NCBI RefSeq assembly: GCF_014199215.1
Contig: NZ_JACIJC010000005.1
Span: 62,001-126,000, forward strand
Direction: 5' to 3'
Length of the DNA stretch: 64,000 bases
DNA from: Sphingobium boeckii
GTDB lineage: Bacteria; Pseudomonadota; Alphaproteobacteria; Sphingomonadales; Sphingomonadaceae
Shown: positions 1-7,412 of the stretch, one piece after another
How the letters are laid out: every line of letters begins with the position of its first letter
Numbering within the stretch: the first letter of the stretch is position 1
Made by a program: the position numbers and the translations under genes
The notes under the pieces: generated by a model
Told to the model about the DNA's origin: nothing
What the model saw: the letters and a program-made list of their open reading frames with translations, nothing else
Database searches by the model: none

Positions 1-738
1 GGAAGCCGGGTGAAGCGCGCGTTGACCAAAGCCAAGGCGACGGGAAAGATCAGGGGGGTGCGCAATGCTGATCCATTTCTGACGGCACTGAACGGCGTGT
101 TGTATGATGACGATCCGCGCCACGGGATCACCGAGGGGCGTAATTTCCTATATCCCGATGGCCGCTTCCAATTCACCGTGCCGCAGGGTTTCGGGATGGC
201 GAACGGATCGAACGCCGTGGCGATCACCGGCAACGGCGGCAGCCAGGCGCAATTTGCCGGCGGGCCGATGCAGGGCGGAACCTTGGCGGCGCATGTGGAT
301 TCGGTATTCCGTGGGCTGGCGGGCAAGAATGCCGCGATCAATTACGGTCAGATCCAGCGCACGCGGATCAACGGCATGGATGCGGCCTATGCTTCGGCGC
401 AGGCCAAGGCCAATTCCGGGCAGGTGCAGGTCACGGTGTTCGCCTATCAACTCGACGGCAACACCGCTTATCATTTTCTGACGCTCACGCCCGTGGGCTC
501 AGCGAACGGTTTTGATGGGATGTTCCAGAGCTTCCGGCGGATGACCACGGCGGAAGCGGCCGCCGTGCGTCCGCGCAAGGTTCAGGTGGTTTCGGTGAAA
601 CGCGGAGACACGATCGCCTCACTGTCGGCGCAGATGGCGTATGACAGCTACCGGCGGGAGCGGTTCCTGGTGCTCAATGCCCTGACGTCCGGCGCGGCGC
701 TGCGGACGGGCCAACGGGTGAAGATCGTCACCTATTGA
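1..738 (+). CDS. M48-type metalloprotease, C-terminal part (partial)
   Basis: The reading frame is open from the first base, so only about the last 245 residues are in the window; the HEXXH catalytic domain, if present, lies to the left. The visible part has a globular region followed by a LysM-like tail (motif VKRGDTIASL, ending in TGQRVKIVTY). This combination is typical of the C-terminal half of periplasmic M48 (BepA/YfgC-like) proteases of sphingomonads, which act in outer-membrane protein quality control. That family call is from memory of family architecture, because no catalytic residue is visible. It is followed by a terminator that serves the converging pilin genes. Confidence 0.6.
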   Translation, partial: GSRVKRALTKAKATGKIRGVRNADPFLTALNGVLYDDDPRHGITEGRNFLYPDGRFQFTVPQGFGMANGSNAVAITGNGGSQAQFAGGPMQGGTLAAHVDSVFRGLAGKNAAINYGQIQRTRINGMDAAYASAQAKANSGQVQVTVFAYQLDGNTAYHFLTLTPVGSANGFDGMFQSFRRMTTAEAAAVRPRKVQVVSVKRGDTIASLSAQMAYDSYRRERFLVLNALTSGAALRTGQRVKIVTY

Positions 739-761
739 GCGCGTTGCGGCAGGCATAGAAA

Positions 762-789
762 AAGGGCGGTGGATCGCTCCACCGCCCTT
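762..789 (-). terminator. Rho-independent terminator of the flp pilin transcript
   Basis: A perfect 12-bp inverted repeat (762-773 with 778-789, loop of 4) is followed on the minus strand by a run of T (bases 758-763 read in reverse). It sits 20 bp after the pilin stop codon and 24 bp after the stop of the converging protease gene, so it probably ends transcription of the pilin and may act in both directions. Confidence 0.8.
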
Positions 790-810
790 CTGTCTGTAAA
801 TTCAGGCTTC

Positions 811-978
811 TTACGAAGTCTTCATCTTGGCTGCAGCGTTGTTCATCGTCGAACCGATCTGGTTGCCCAGAGTCTGGAACGCGGCAACGCCAGCAACAGC
901 GATAAGAGCGGCGATCAGGCCGTATTCGATTGCAGTCGCGGCCTTGTTGTCGCCGAACAGCTTGCGCAAAATCTTCAT
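811..978 (-). CDS. Flp/Fap-type pilin (type IVb), copy 1
   Basis: A 55-residue protein with the Flp pilin layout: a short positively charged leader, then the conserved ATAIEYGLIAALIAVA hydrophobic helix (about residues 14-30) and a small polar tail. Flp pilins are cleaved by a prepilin peptidase (TadV/CpaA) and assembled by the Tad machinery into adhesive bundles. The start at 978 is set by a good ribosome-binding site (AGGAG, 7 nt upstream); an upstream in-frame start lacks one. A second, diverged flp copy lies just upstream on the same strand. No tad assembly genes are in the window. Confidence 0.88.
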   Translation of the reverse strand: MKILRKLFGDNKAATAIEYGLIAALIAVAGVAAFQTLGNQIGSTMNNAAAKMKTS

Positions 979-1094
979 AACTAGTCTCCTTGGTCCAACT
1001 TCATTTCCCGGTCGATGTAAAGTTGCCTCCAATCGACGATTCCGGATTTAAGCCGCGGGCGTTACGAAAAGGTAAACCCGCGAGATATTTTAAT

Positions 1095-1277
1095 TTACAT
1101 GTTGGTTTTGGCGGCAGTGGCAATGTTGCCCCATGCCCCATGAACCGAATCGCCGAGCGCGGAGAATGCGCCAACGCCGGCGACGGCGATCAATCCGACG
1201 ATCAATCCATATTCAATGGCCGTAGCTGCCCGGTTATTGGCAGCAAACGCGGCGATTCCTCGATGAATCCGCATCAT
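1095..1277 (-). CDS. Flp/Fap-type pilin (type IVb), copy 2
   Basis: A 60-residue paralogue of the neighbouring pilin, with the same core (RAATAIEYGL then a hydrophobic helix with AVAGVGAF) but a longer basic leader and a different tail. Two adjacent ATGs (1277 and 1274) are possible; AGGAA upstream fits 1277. It lies 116 bp before copy 1 on the same strand, so the two may be co-transcribed. Sequence divergence between the copies suggests different roles (major and minor pilin), which is inference. Confidence 0.85.
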   Translation of the reverse strand: MMRIHRGIAAFAANNRAATAIEYGLIVGLIAVAGVGAFSALGDSVHGAWGNIATAAKTNM

Positions 1278-1356
1278 GGCTAGTATTCCTGTTCCCTGGT
1301 CCCTCCAGAATACGTTACCGGAAGTTAACAACTTATTGTCGGGGTCGAGATTGCGG

Positions 1357-1755
1357 ATGGACATGTTGCTGGTGGTCGCTGCGGCGCTGATTGATCGCGA
1401 TGGGCGCGTGCTTGTGCAGCAGCGCAGCGCATCACGATCAATGGCGGGGCTTTGGGAATTTCCCGGGGGAAAAGTGGAGCCTGGCGAAACTCCGGAAGCA
1501 GCCTTGGTGCGTGAATTGCACGAAGAACTGGGGATCGATACGGAGACTGCGTGCCTCGCGCCCGCCGGTTTTGCCAGCGAACCCCTGGGCGGGAAACATT
1601 TGATGCTATTGCTCTATTTGTGCCGGAAATGGCGCGGCGTGCCGGCGGCGCTCGATTCGGACGGTCTCAAATGGATGCGGCCGCTTCAATTGCACGGGCT
1701 GGCGATGCCGCCCGCTGATCGCCCCTTGATCGGATTGCTGGAGGCGCTGGTCTAA
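1357..1755 (+). CDS. mutT: 8-oxo-dGTP diphosphatase (Nudix, MutT family)
   Basis: A 132-residue Nudix hydrolase that would cleanse the nucleotide pool of oxidised dGTP. The full Nudix box is present at residues 38-60 (G-x5-E-x7-REL-x-EE-x-G, with RELHEELG). The ATG at 1357 is chosen over ATG 1363 and over an earlier in-frame codon because translation upstream would run through the promoter region of the divergent pilin. Its stop overlaps that of the converging methyltransferase by two bases (1753-1754). Confidence 0.88.
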   Translation: MDMLLVVAAALIDRDGRVLVQQRSASRSMAGLWEFPGGKVEPGETPEAALVRELHEELGIDTETACLAPAGFASEPLGGKHLMLLLYLCRKWRGVPAALDSDGLKWMRPLQLHGLAMPPADRPLIGLLEALV

Positions 1756-2615
1756 TTTCTGGGTTTGAGTGCAGCCGCGAGCGAGGTGGTGGCGCTGCCG
1801 CGGCGGGCGGGCAGGGGCTGCTCCGGTCCCGGCGACCATGCGGTCAGGCAGACAAGGTCGAATCGCTCGCTGACCTTGCCATCCAGATCGGCGCGATCCG
1901 CGAAAGCCGCGGCGACTGCGGTCAACCAGGTGCGCGTGAGCGGCGTGCGCGTGGAGGGGAGCAAATTCGTGAGACCCATGCCGCGCAGATCGGCGAACAG
2001 CGTGAAGATATCGGAATAGCGCACCGCAAGACTGAGGCCGTCTGATACCGGCAAGGCGAAGCCGGCGCGGGCGAGCAGATCGCCCCCGGCGCGCACGTCG
2101 ATCTGCGGGTGAATGCGCGCGTAGACGCTTTTGCCTGTCGCCATATCCGCTGCGATCATCGCCCCCTTGAGCATCGCCAATGTGCCTGCGCCGGGAAAAA
2201 CCGCCAGAAACAGCCCATCCGGCTGCAGCACCCGGCGGATCAGCGTCAGCGCGCCGGGCAGATCATTCACCGATTCGAGTCCACCCGCCGAGATCACCAG
2301 ATCGAAGCTGGCATCGGCAAAGGGCAGATGATCCTCGTCACACAGCACGCCGCCCGAAGCGTGCGCGAAATCGAAGCCCGGATCGGCGGTGGTCACCCGA
2401 ATGCCGCGCCCGCGCAACGCGGCCGCTAAAACGCCATCCGCCACACCCAGATCGAGCGCGTGCGCGAATGTGCGCTTCACCCCATCCAGCCGGTCGAGCA
2501 GTTCCTCCTCCATATGGCGGCGCAGGAAATCATGATCGCGAAACAGGCAGGCAGCCCGATCCCGGCGGATACGGCGCAAATGGCGATCGAAGATTTCGGG
2601 GGCGGATTCGGACAC
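1752..2615 (-). CDS. SAM-dependent methyltransferase (BioC/NDUFAF5-like)
   Basis: About 287 residues from a GTG start. A class I SAM-binding fold is visible: motif I-like HALDLGVADGVLA, an acidic motif (TTADPG), then PFADASFDLVISAGGLESVNDLPGAL and RRVLQPDGLFLAVFPG. The pattern IFDR..RR.RRDRAA near the N terminus matches alphaproteobacterial homologues of the complex I assembly factor NDUFAF5, which are often annotated BioC-like. It is divergent from comF with only 27 bp between the starts. The same frame stays open upstream through comF, but that part is an antisense shadow. The exact start is uncertain; the next ATG is at 2513. Confidence 0.78.
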   Translation of the reverse strand: MSESAPEIFDRHLRRIRRDRAACLFRDHDFLRRHMEEELLDRLDGVKRTFAHALDLGVADGVLAAALRGRGIRVTTADPGFDFAHASGGVLCDEDHLPFADASFDLVISAGGLESVNDLPGALTLIRRVLQPDGLFLAVFPGAGTLAMLKGAMIAADMATGKSVYARIHPQIDVRAGGDLLARAGFALPVSDGLSLAVRYSDIFTLFADLRGMGLTNLLPSTRTPLTRTWLTAVAAAFADRADLDGKVSERFDLVCLTAWSPGPEQPLPARRGSATTSLAAALKPRN

Positions 2616-2642
2616 GCCGGGCTTGTGCAACGTGCCCGCGCG

Positions 2643-3383
2643 ATGGACAAGAGCGGGATGAACGCCGCTTCGGTTCTTTTGCGTGTCGCGCGCGATTTTG
2701 CGCTGCCGGCGCGCTGCCCCGGTTGCGGCGTGGTGGTAGAGGGGGATGATCGCTTCTGCCTGGAATGCTGGAGCGCGCTCGAATTCCTGTCCCGCGACGG
2801 ATGCGATCTGTGCAACATGCCGATGGGCGGTGTGGAGGGCATGACCTGCGGGCGCTGCCTGGCGCAGGCGCCCAGCCATGATGGCGTGCGCGCGGCGGTC
2901 GGCTATTGCGATATTGCACGGGGTGTCGCGCTCAAGCTCAAATATTCGGGACGCCCGGCCATGGCGCGGCTGATCGCGGCGCAACTCGTTCGGCATTTCG
3001 ATCCCGCGCCGGGCGATCTTCTGATCCCCGTGCCGCTCCATCGCTGGCGCATATGGTCCCGCGGCTACAACCAGTCCGTGCTGATCGCGCGGGCGCTGGC
3101 GGGGCGGGCAGGGGGTGACCTTGCGATCGACGCGCTGATCCGCACGAAGCGCACGCCGCTGCTGCGCGGGCTGGGCGCGGTGGAGCGCGCGAAGATGATG
3201 CGCGGTGCGTTTGCGGTGCGCAAGGATGCCAGAGCAAGCCTCGCGGGGCGGCACATCTGGCTGGTGGACGATGTTTATACCAGTGGCGCCACGGCAAACG
3301 CCTGCGCCAAGGCGCTCAAGCGCGCCGGCGCTACCCGTGTGACGATCCTGTGCTGGGCGCGGGTTTTGCGCGCAGATGATTGA
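2643..3383 (+). CDS. comF: ComF family phosphoribosyltransferase-like protein
   Basis: A 246-residue ComF homologue. The N terminus has a double zinc-ribbon pattern with Cys at 25, 28, 39, 42, 54, 57, 69 and 72 (CPGC, CLEC, CDLC, CGRC). The C terminus carries the PRPP-binding loop VDDVYTSGAT at about 208-217, and the middle has the family's RGYNQSVLIA motif. ComF proteins are linked to DNA uptake and recombination in competent bacteria. The start at 2643 leaves 27 bp to the divergent methyltransferase; ATG 2658 is an alternative. Confidence 0.88.
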   Translation: MDKSGMNAASVLLRVARDFALPARCPGCGVVVEGDDRFCLECWSALEFLSRDGCDLCNMPMGGVEGMTCGRCLAQAPSHDGVRAAVGYCDIARGVALKLKYSGRPAMARLIAAQLVRHFDPAPGDLLIPVPLHRWRIWSRGYNQSVLIARALAGRAGGDLAIDALIRTKRTPLLRGLGAVERAKMMRGAFAVRKDARASLAGRHIWLVDDVYTSGATANACAKALKRAGATRVTILCWARVLRADD

Positions 3384-3433
3384 CATTGCGCGGATGGCCT
3401 CTCACCTGAGTGGAGAAGCGATTGGACATCATG

Positions 3434-3691
3434 ATGGCGAAAATCGAAATCTATACCAAGGCGTTCTGCGGCTATTGCGCGCGGGCCAAGGCGTTGCTCG
3501 GCAGCAAGGGCGCTGCGTTCGAGGAATATGACATCACCATGGGCGGCCCGAAGCGCGGCGAAATGCTGGAGCGCGCCAATGGCCGTACCACCGTGCCGCA
3601 GATCTTTATCGACGGGCGGCATATCGGCGGATCGGACGATCTGTCCGCGCTGGATAGGCGCGGCGAACTCGATGGTCTGCTGGCGGGCTGA
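3434..3691 (+). CDS. grxC: Glutaredoxin 3 (GrxC)
   Basis: An 85-residue class I glutaredoxin that reduces disulfides and glutathionylated proteins using glutathione (gshB is also in this window). The redox site is CGYC at residues 12-15 in place of the usual CPYC. The cis-proline TVP (53-55) and the glutathione-binding GG (65-66) are present. An adjacent ATG at 3431 and an upstream GTG at 3410 are also possible starts. It is followed 9 bp later by the amidase gene, probably as one operon. Confidence 0.92.
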   Translation: MAKIEIYTKAFCGYCARAKALLGSKGAAFEEYDITMGGPKRGEMLERANGRTTVPQIFIDGRHIGGSDDLSALDRRGELDGLLAG

Positions 3692-3700
3692 TCCGGCATA

Positions 3701-4531
3701 ATGCGCGTCGCCCTGTTACAGATGACCAGCGGGATCGATCCCGCGCGCAATGCTGCCGCCCTGGTCTCTGCGATTGCGGACGCAAAGGCGGGCGGGACAG
3801 ATATGCTGTTCACGCCCGAAATGTCCGGCCTGCTCGATCGGGATCGCAAGCGCGGATCGGGGCATCTGTGCAGCGAGGCTGACGATCCGGTGTTGCAGAC
3901 GGTGCGCCACGCCGCGGCCGCGGCGGGCCTGTGGGTGCATATTGGATCGCTGGCGCTGAAGGGCGAGGGTGCGGACGGGCGGCAGGTCAATCGCGGCTTC
4001 ATCATCGATGATTGCGGTGCCATTTGCGCGCGTTACGACAAATTGCACCTGTTCGACGTCGATCTGCCGAGCGGAGAAAGCTGGCGTGAATCGGCGGCTT
4101 ATGCGCCGGGCGCGCGCGCTGTCGTCGCTGATACACCCTGGGCACCGGTCGGTCTTTCGGTCTGCTATGATCTGCGTTTCGCCGCGCTTTATGCCGCGCT
4201 GTCCGACGCGGGGGCGACCATCCTGACGGTGCCCGCCGCCTTTACCGTGCCGACCGGGAGCGCGCACTGGCATATATTGCTGCGCGCCCGTGCGATCGAA
4301 TCCGCCTGCTTCGTGATCGCCGCCGCTCAGGCGGGCACGCATGAGGATGGGCGCGAGACTTTCGGCCATTCGCTGGTGATCGATCCCTGGGGTGAGATCT
4401 TGCTCGATATGGGCGACACTCCGGGCCTGGGCTTTGCCGATCTCGATCTCGCAAGGATCGCGGAGGTGCGCGCGCGCGTGCCCGTGTTGAAGCATCGCCG
4501 CGCCATTCCCGTTGTGGAGCGCGCGCAATGA
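3701..4531 (+). CDS. Carbon-nitrogen hydrolase (nitrilase superfamily, Nit1/Nit2-like)
   Basis: A 276-residue amidase with the complete catalytic triad: Glu40 (FTPEMS), Lys114 (RYDKLHLFD) and Cys155 (VCYDLRF). The size and YDK.HLFD signature fit the Nit/omega-amidase branch, whose best-known role is repair of deaminated glutathione. A neighbouring glutaredoxin supports a glutathione link, but the substrate is inferred. The last 4 bases overlap the start of the next gene (ATGA), indicating translational coupling. Confidence 0.88.
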   Translation: MRVALLQMTSGIDPARNAAALVSAIADAKAGGTDMLFTPEMSGLLDRDRKRGSGHLCSEADDPVLQTVRHAAAAAGLWVHIGSLALKGEGADGRQVNRGFIIDDCGAICARYDKLHLFDVDLPSGESWRESAAYAPGARAVVADTPWAPVGLSVCYDLRFAALYAALSDAGATILTVPAAFTVPTGSAHWHILLRARAIESACFVIAAAQAGTHEDGRETFGHSLVIDPWGEILLDMGDTPGLGFADLDLARIAEVRARVPVLKHRRAIPVVERAQ

Positions 4532-4995
4532 TCGTGTTCGATCTGAAATGCGGCAATGCGCATGTGTTCGAAGTGTGGTTCGGATCGAGCGAGGATTATG
4601 AGGCGCAGCGCGCGCGCGGACTGGTGAACTGCCCTTATTGCGGGGACGGGATCATCGAAAAGGCGGCTATGGCGCCCCGCGTCTCGGCCAAGGGCAATAC
4701 GACGGCCGCGCCATCGCAATCGCTGCCCGTCGCCATGCCGGATCAGACGCCCGCGCCGGCCGAGATGAAGGCGATGCTGGGCGCGCTGGCGCGGATGCAA
4801 TCCGAAATGCTCTCGAAATCGCAATGGGTCGGCCGGAAATTCGCGGACAAGGCGCGCGCCATGCACCTGGGCGAAACCGATCACAGCCCGATCCATGGCG
4901 AAGTCTCGATCGGCGACGCCAAGGCGCTGCAGGAAGAGGGCGTTCCCGTCGCCGCCTTGCCCTTTCCCGTGGTGCCGCCCGAAGCCCAGAATTGA
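4528..4995 (+). CDS. DUF1178 family protein
   Basis: A 155-residue protein starting MIVFDLKCGNAHVFE, the family's hallmark. Cys8, Cys35 and Cys38 (NCPYCG) suggest a small zinc site like that of FmdB-type ribbons. The middle (residues 55-75) is Pro/Ala-rich, and the end has the conserved DEPxHG-like region (SPIHGEVSIGDAKAL). No function is established for this family. It is coupled to the upstream amidase by an ATGA overlap, and the operon appears to end before the tRNA gene. Confidence 0.85.
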   Translation: MIVFDLKCGNAHVFEVWFGSSEDYEAQRARGLVNCPYCGDGIIEKAAMAPRVSAKGNTTAAPSQSLPVAMPDQTPAPAEMKAMLGALARMQSEMLSKSQWVGRKFADKARAMHLGETDHSPIHGEVSIGDAKALQEEGVPVAALPFPVVPPEAQN

Positions 4996-5054
4996 CGCCG
5001 AGGACTTGGCCCGGAATTGACCGGCGCGTCGCGTCCGCCTAACCAGCCCAAGGC

Positions 5055-5131
5055 GCACCCGTAGCTCAGCCGGATAGAGCATCAGATTCCTAATCTGGGG
5101 GCCATGGGTTCGAATCCCGTCGGGTGCACCA
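5055..5131 (+). tRNA. tRNA-Arg (anticodon CCU)
   Basis: A 77-nt tRNA with encoded CCA. The acceptor stem is GCACCCG/CGGGTGC, the D arm contains TAGCTCAGC, the anticodon stem is TCAGA/TCTGG with loop TTCCTAA (anticodon CCT at 5089-5091), and the T arm is GGGTTCGAATCCC. It reads the AGG arginine codon. The DNA immediately 3' is AT-richer, a setting often used by integrating elements. Confidence 0.97.
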
Positions 5132-5229
5132 ATCTCCTCCGAAACGGATCAGACGGCAGGTCGGGCATCTCGACTTGTTGGAAAATGTTGCTGATATGTT
5201 CTCATTCCATCGGCGAGTGAGGCGGATAA

Positions 5230-5328
5230 ATGCGCGCCCCTTATTACATCGGATCTCCTCAAAGGCTGGATGCCGTGGACGCGTGGTTTTGGACCAATGG
5301 TCAAATCCAGCTTAAAGTTCGAAAATAA
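5230..5328 (+). CDS. Small hypothetical ORF before the orphan immunity gene
   Basis: A possible 32-residue peptide beginning MRAPYYIGSPQRLDAV and ending in LKVRK, preceded by a purine-rich stretch (GAGGCGG) and ending 15 bp before the next start. The 99 bp reads like the tail of a larger protein: it is rich in aromatic residues, with no signal peptide or membrane segment. It might be the remnant of a toxin C terminus cognate to the downstream immunity-like protein, but nothing in it identifies a family. It may also be non-coding. Confidence 0.3.
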   Translation: MRAPYYIGSPQRLDAVDAWFWTNGQIQLKVRK

Positions 5329-5343
5329 ACGGAAGAGCGGAAA

Positions 5344-5760
5344 ATGACGGGCAGGGAACGCGCACCCATCGACGAAATTGGAGAGTTTCTGGTGTCCGTG
5401 GCAGAGGGGTCGAAAGGTGACATTTTGCTTTTTGCTGAACTCGACTACGGCGTGATCGGGGCATCGATTTTCGTCGATAAAGGTAATTATCTGAAATATG
5501 TAGATTTTCTTGAAATGGATGGCCGATTTTCCGACGCGGTATTCGAATTGTGGGAAGCGCAAAAGACGAAGGACCGTTGGGCGGAAATCGAGTATTTCAT
5601 ACATGAAGGGCGTTTCGAGATCCGCTATATCTATGCCGAGGAAGTCGGCGACGAACCCTACAGATTGGAGCGCCGCGAAGCCGTGCTGCGCAGATATTTC
5701 GGAGATAAGCCCGCGGTCTATCCGCCGCCGCCCGATGATATCCATACGTACAAATTATAG
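5344..5760 (+). CDS. Probable YezG-family (DUF600-like) immunity protein, orphan
   Basis: A 138-residue acidic, soluble protein. The central strand-rich part (GDILLFAELDYG, then FELWEAQKTKDRWAEIEYFI and GRFEIRYIYAEE) and the ending RRYFGDKPAVYPPP resemble the YezG/DUF600 family of immunity proteins against polymorphic toxins; this is by pattern only. Base composition is clearly more AT-rich than its neighbours. No full toxin gene is adjacent. The stop codon TAG (5758-5760) lies on the edge of a palindromic element, so the 3' end may have been altered by that insertion. Transcription probably starts in the gap after tRNA-Arg. Confidence 0.5.
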   Translation: MTGRERAPIDEIGEFLVSVAEGSKGDILLFAELDYGVIGASIFVDKGNYLKYVDFLEMDGRFSDAVFELWEAQKTKDRWAEIEYFIHEGRFEIRYIYAEEVGDEPYRLERREAVLRRYFGDKPAVYPPPPDDIHTYKL

Positions 5761-5904
5761 CGTCTGGCGCATGATGACTCCAGGTCGATCCACCCCCGTC
5801 ATTGCGAGCGCAGCGAAGCAATCCAGAGCGGCATATGCCCCCCTGGATTGCCGCGTCGCTACGCTCCTCGCAATGACGGGTTCAACTCACGTCATCACGC
5901 TCTA
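5758..5904. repeat. TA-flanked palindromic element, copy 1
   Basis: About 143 bp (5760-5902) bounded by TA dinucleotides. The inner core is a long imperfect palindrome, from CGTCATTGCGAG at 5798 to CTCGCAATGACG at 5868-5879. The outer ends carry inverted GATGAC/GTCATC motifs (ATGATGAC at 5771-5778, GTCATCACGC at 5891-5900). A second copy with the same layout is at 25063-25201. There is no internal gene, so this is a non-autonomous, MITE-like element. Confidence 0.75.
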
Positions 5905-5917
5905 GCGCCGCGAGCTC

Positions 5918-6280
5918 TTAACGCCCGCCATCCTTGGCAAAAGCTGAAAGCGCGCCCAAAACGCCGCCCTTGATGAAGGGCAGCCACAGCAATGTGATCC
6001 CGATCATCAGCGGAAAAATGATCGCCAGAGATTGCCACAGCGGCATCAGCCAGAAGGCTTCGATCAAGAGCACCGGTGCCAGAATGAGATGGCCCACCAA
6101 CAGCACGGTGAAATAGGATGCAGCGTCGTCGACGCGGTGACGGCCATTATCCTCGCCGCACTGCGGACAGGTGGGCGTTACCTTCAGATAGGCATGAAAC
6201 AGCGGCGCGTCGCCGCACGCCGGACAGCGCTTGAGCAGACCGCGTTTGATCCGGGTCGACGTGGATAGTGCTGTATTCAT
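5918..6280 (-). CDS. DUF983 family membrane protein
   Basis: A 120-residue protein with an N-terminal zinc-ribbon-like pair (CPAC at 19-22 and CPQC at 38-41) followed by two hydrophobic segments (about 55-78 and 84-103). This is the DUF983 layout, common in alphaproteobacteria and sometimes found near cytochrome oxidase genes. Function is unknown. It begins 28 bp after the end of the upstream aldo/keto reductase gene, so the two may form one transcript. Confidence 0.85.
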   Translation of the reverse strand: MNTALSTSTRIKRGLLKRCPACGDAPLFHAYLKVTPTCPQCGEDNGRHRVDDAASYFTVLLVGHLILAPVLLIEAFWLMPLWQSLAIIFPLMIGITLLWLPFIKGGVLGALSAFAKDGGR

Positions 6281-6308
6281 GCGTCGTCACCTCGCGCCCG
6301 TCCAAGAC

Positions 6309-7307
6309 TCAATCGCACTCGCCGGGGAAAGTTTCGGTGTCTATCTGGGCCTGCAGCGCAGGCGGATAGCGGGTGCCGCGTATCGCATCGCCTTCGAACA
6401 GGGAATCGATCCGGGCGAGAATGTCCGCGCCGATCACCATATCGCCCGCGGCCATGTTGTCTTCAAGGTGTGCGATACTTCGCGTTCCGGGAATCGCGAC
6501 GATATCGCGGCCGCGCGACAGCACCCAAGCCAGCGCAAGCTGAGCGGGCGTGCAACCGGCCTCCGCCGCCAACGCATTGAACTGCGCAACGGCCTTCAAA
6601 TTGTGGCCGAGCTGCGGTTCCACGAACCGGGGCATCCCGGCGCGGATATCGCCTTTGGCATAATGATCGTCATGCACAGCATCCGCCAGCAGACCCCGTG
6701 CGACGGGGGAGAAGGCAACGAAGCCGATGCCGAGGTCGCGGCAGGCGTCGAGCACGGCGATCTCGGGATTGCGGACGCAGGGCGAATATTCGGTCTGCAC
6801 CGCGGCGACGGGATGCACGTCATGGGCGCGACGGATCGTGGCAGCAGACATTTCGCTCAGCCCAATCGTGCGGATCTTGCCCGCCTCCACCGCGCGCTTG
6901 AGTTCGCCGACCGAATCCTCGATCGGCACGGCCTTGTCGAGCCGGTGCAGATAATAGAGATCGATCACATCGGTGCCGAGCCGGATCAGCGCATCGTCGA
7001 GCGTCTTGCGGATGGCGGTGGGCGATCCGTTCAGGCCGCGCTGGCCATCATACATGTCGAGCACGCATTTGCTGGCAAGCGTGAATTCCGATCGGCGGTG
7101 CATCACGGCCTTGTTGAGGAGGCGCTCGTTATGGCCCATGCCATAAAGCGCGGCGGTATCGAGGAAGGTGCAGCCCAGATCCAGCGCGCGATTGAGCAAT
7201 GCGATCGCATCGGCCTCCGATGGCGGCACACCATAAGCATGATTGAGGTTCATACAGCCAAGGCCGATGGCCGAAACGCTGAGGGGGCCGATCTGGCGAT
7301 TGTGCAT
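6309..7307 (-). CDS. Aldo/keto reductase
   Basis: A 332-residue NAD(P)H-dependent oxidoreductase of the aldo/keto reductase fold. The catalytic tetrad is visible as Asp (FLDTAALYG), Tyr in the same segment (ALYGMGHNE), Lys (FTLASKC) and His (LYYLHRLD). The C terminus has the cofactor-binding IPGTRSIAHLEDN motif. The MNLNHAYG N terminus fits the YajO/AKR13-like group that reduces small aldehydes. The substrate cannot be told from sequence. About 105 bp separate its start from the end of dedA. Confidence 0.88.
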   Translation of the reverse strand: MHNRQIGPLSVSAIGLGCMNLNHAYGVPPSEADAIALLNRALDLGCTFLDTAALYGMGHNERLLNKAVMHRRSEFTLASKCVLDMYDGQRGLNGSPTAIRKTLDDALIRLGTDVIDLYYLHRLDKAVPIEDSVGELKRAVEAGKIRTIGLSEMSAATIRRAHDVHPVAAVQTEYSPCVRNPEIAVLDACRDLGIGFVAFSPVARGLLADAVHDDHYAKGDIRAGMPRFVEPQLGHNLKAVAQFNALAAEAGCTPAQLALAWVLSRGRDIVAIPGTRSIAHLEDNMAAGDMVIGADILARIDSLFEGDAIRGTRYPPALQAQIDTETFPGECD

Positions 7308-7412
7308 GAAGGCTCGCTTTACAGTCTGGATGGGCGCTCTCTACGGCATTTCGCGAGGCGCGGAAATGGCGGGACTCGCCCTTTGCGAATGCGGGCGATC
7401 ACTGACGTTCGA

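Noticed and set aside
1752-3386. A single 544-codon minus-strand frame covering the methyltransferase and comF region
   Set aside because: Only the part from about 2615 down has methyltransferase motifs. The upstream part is Arg/His/Pro-rich and antisense to comF, which has clear zinc and PRPP motifs.
5230-5904. Integrated genomic island with an attachment site at tRNA-Arg
   Set aside because: I could not find a direct repeat of the tRNA 3' end downstream, nor an integrase, so only a small AT-rich patch is claimed.
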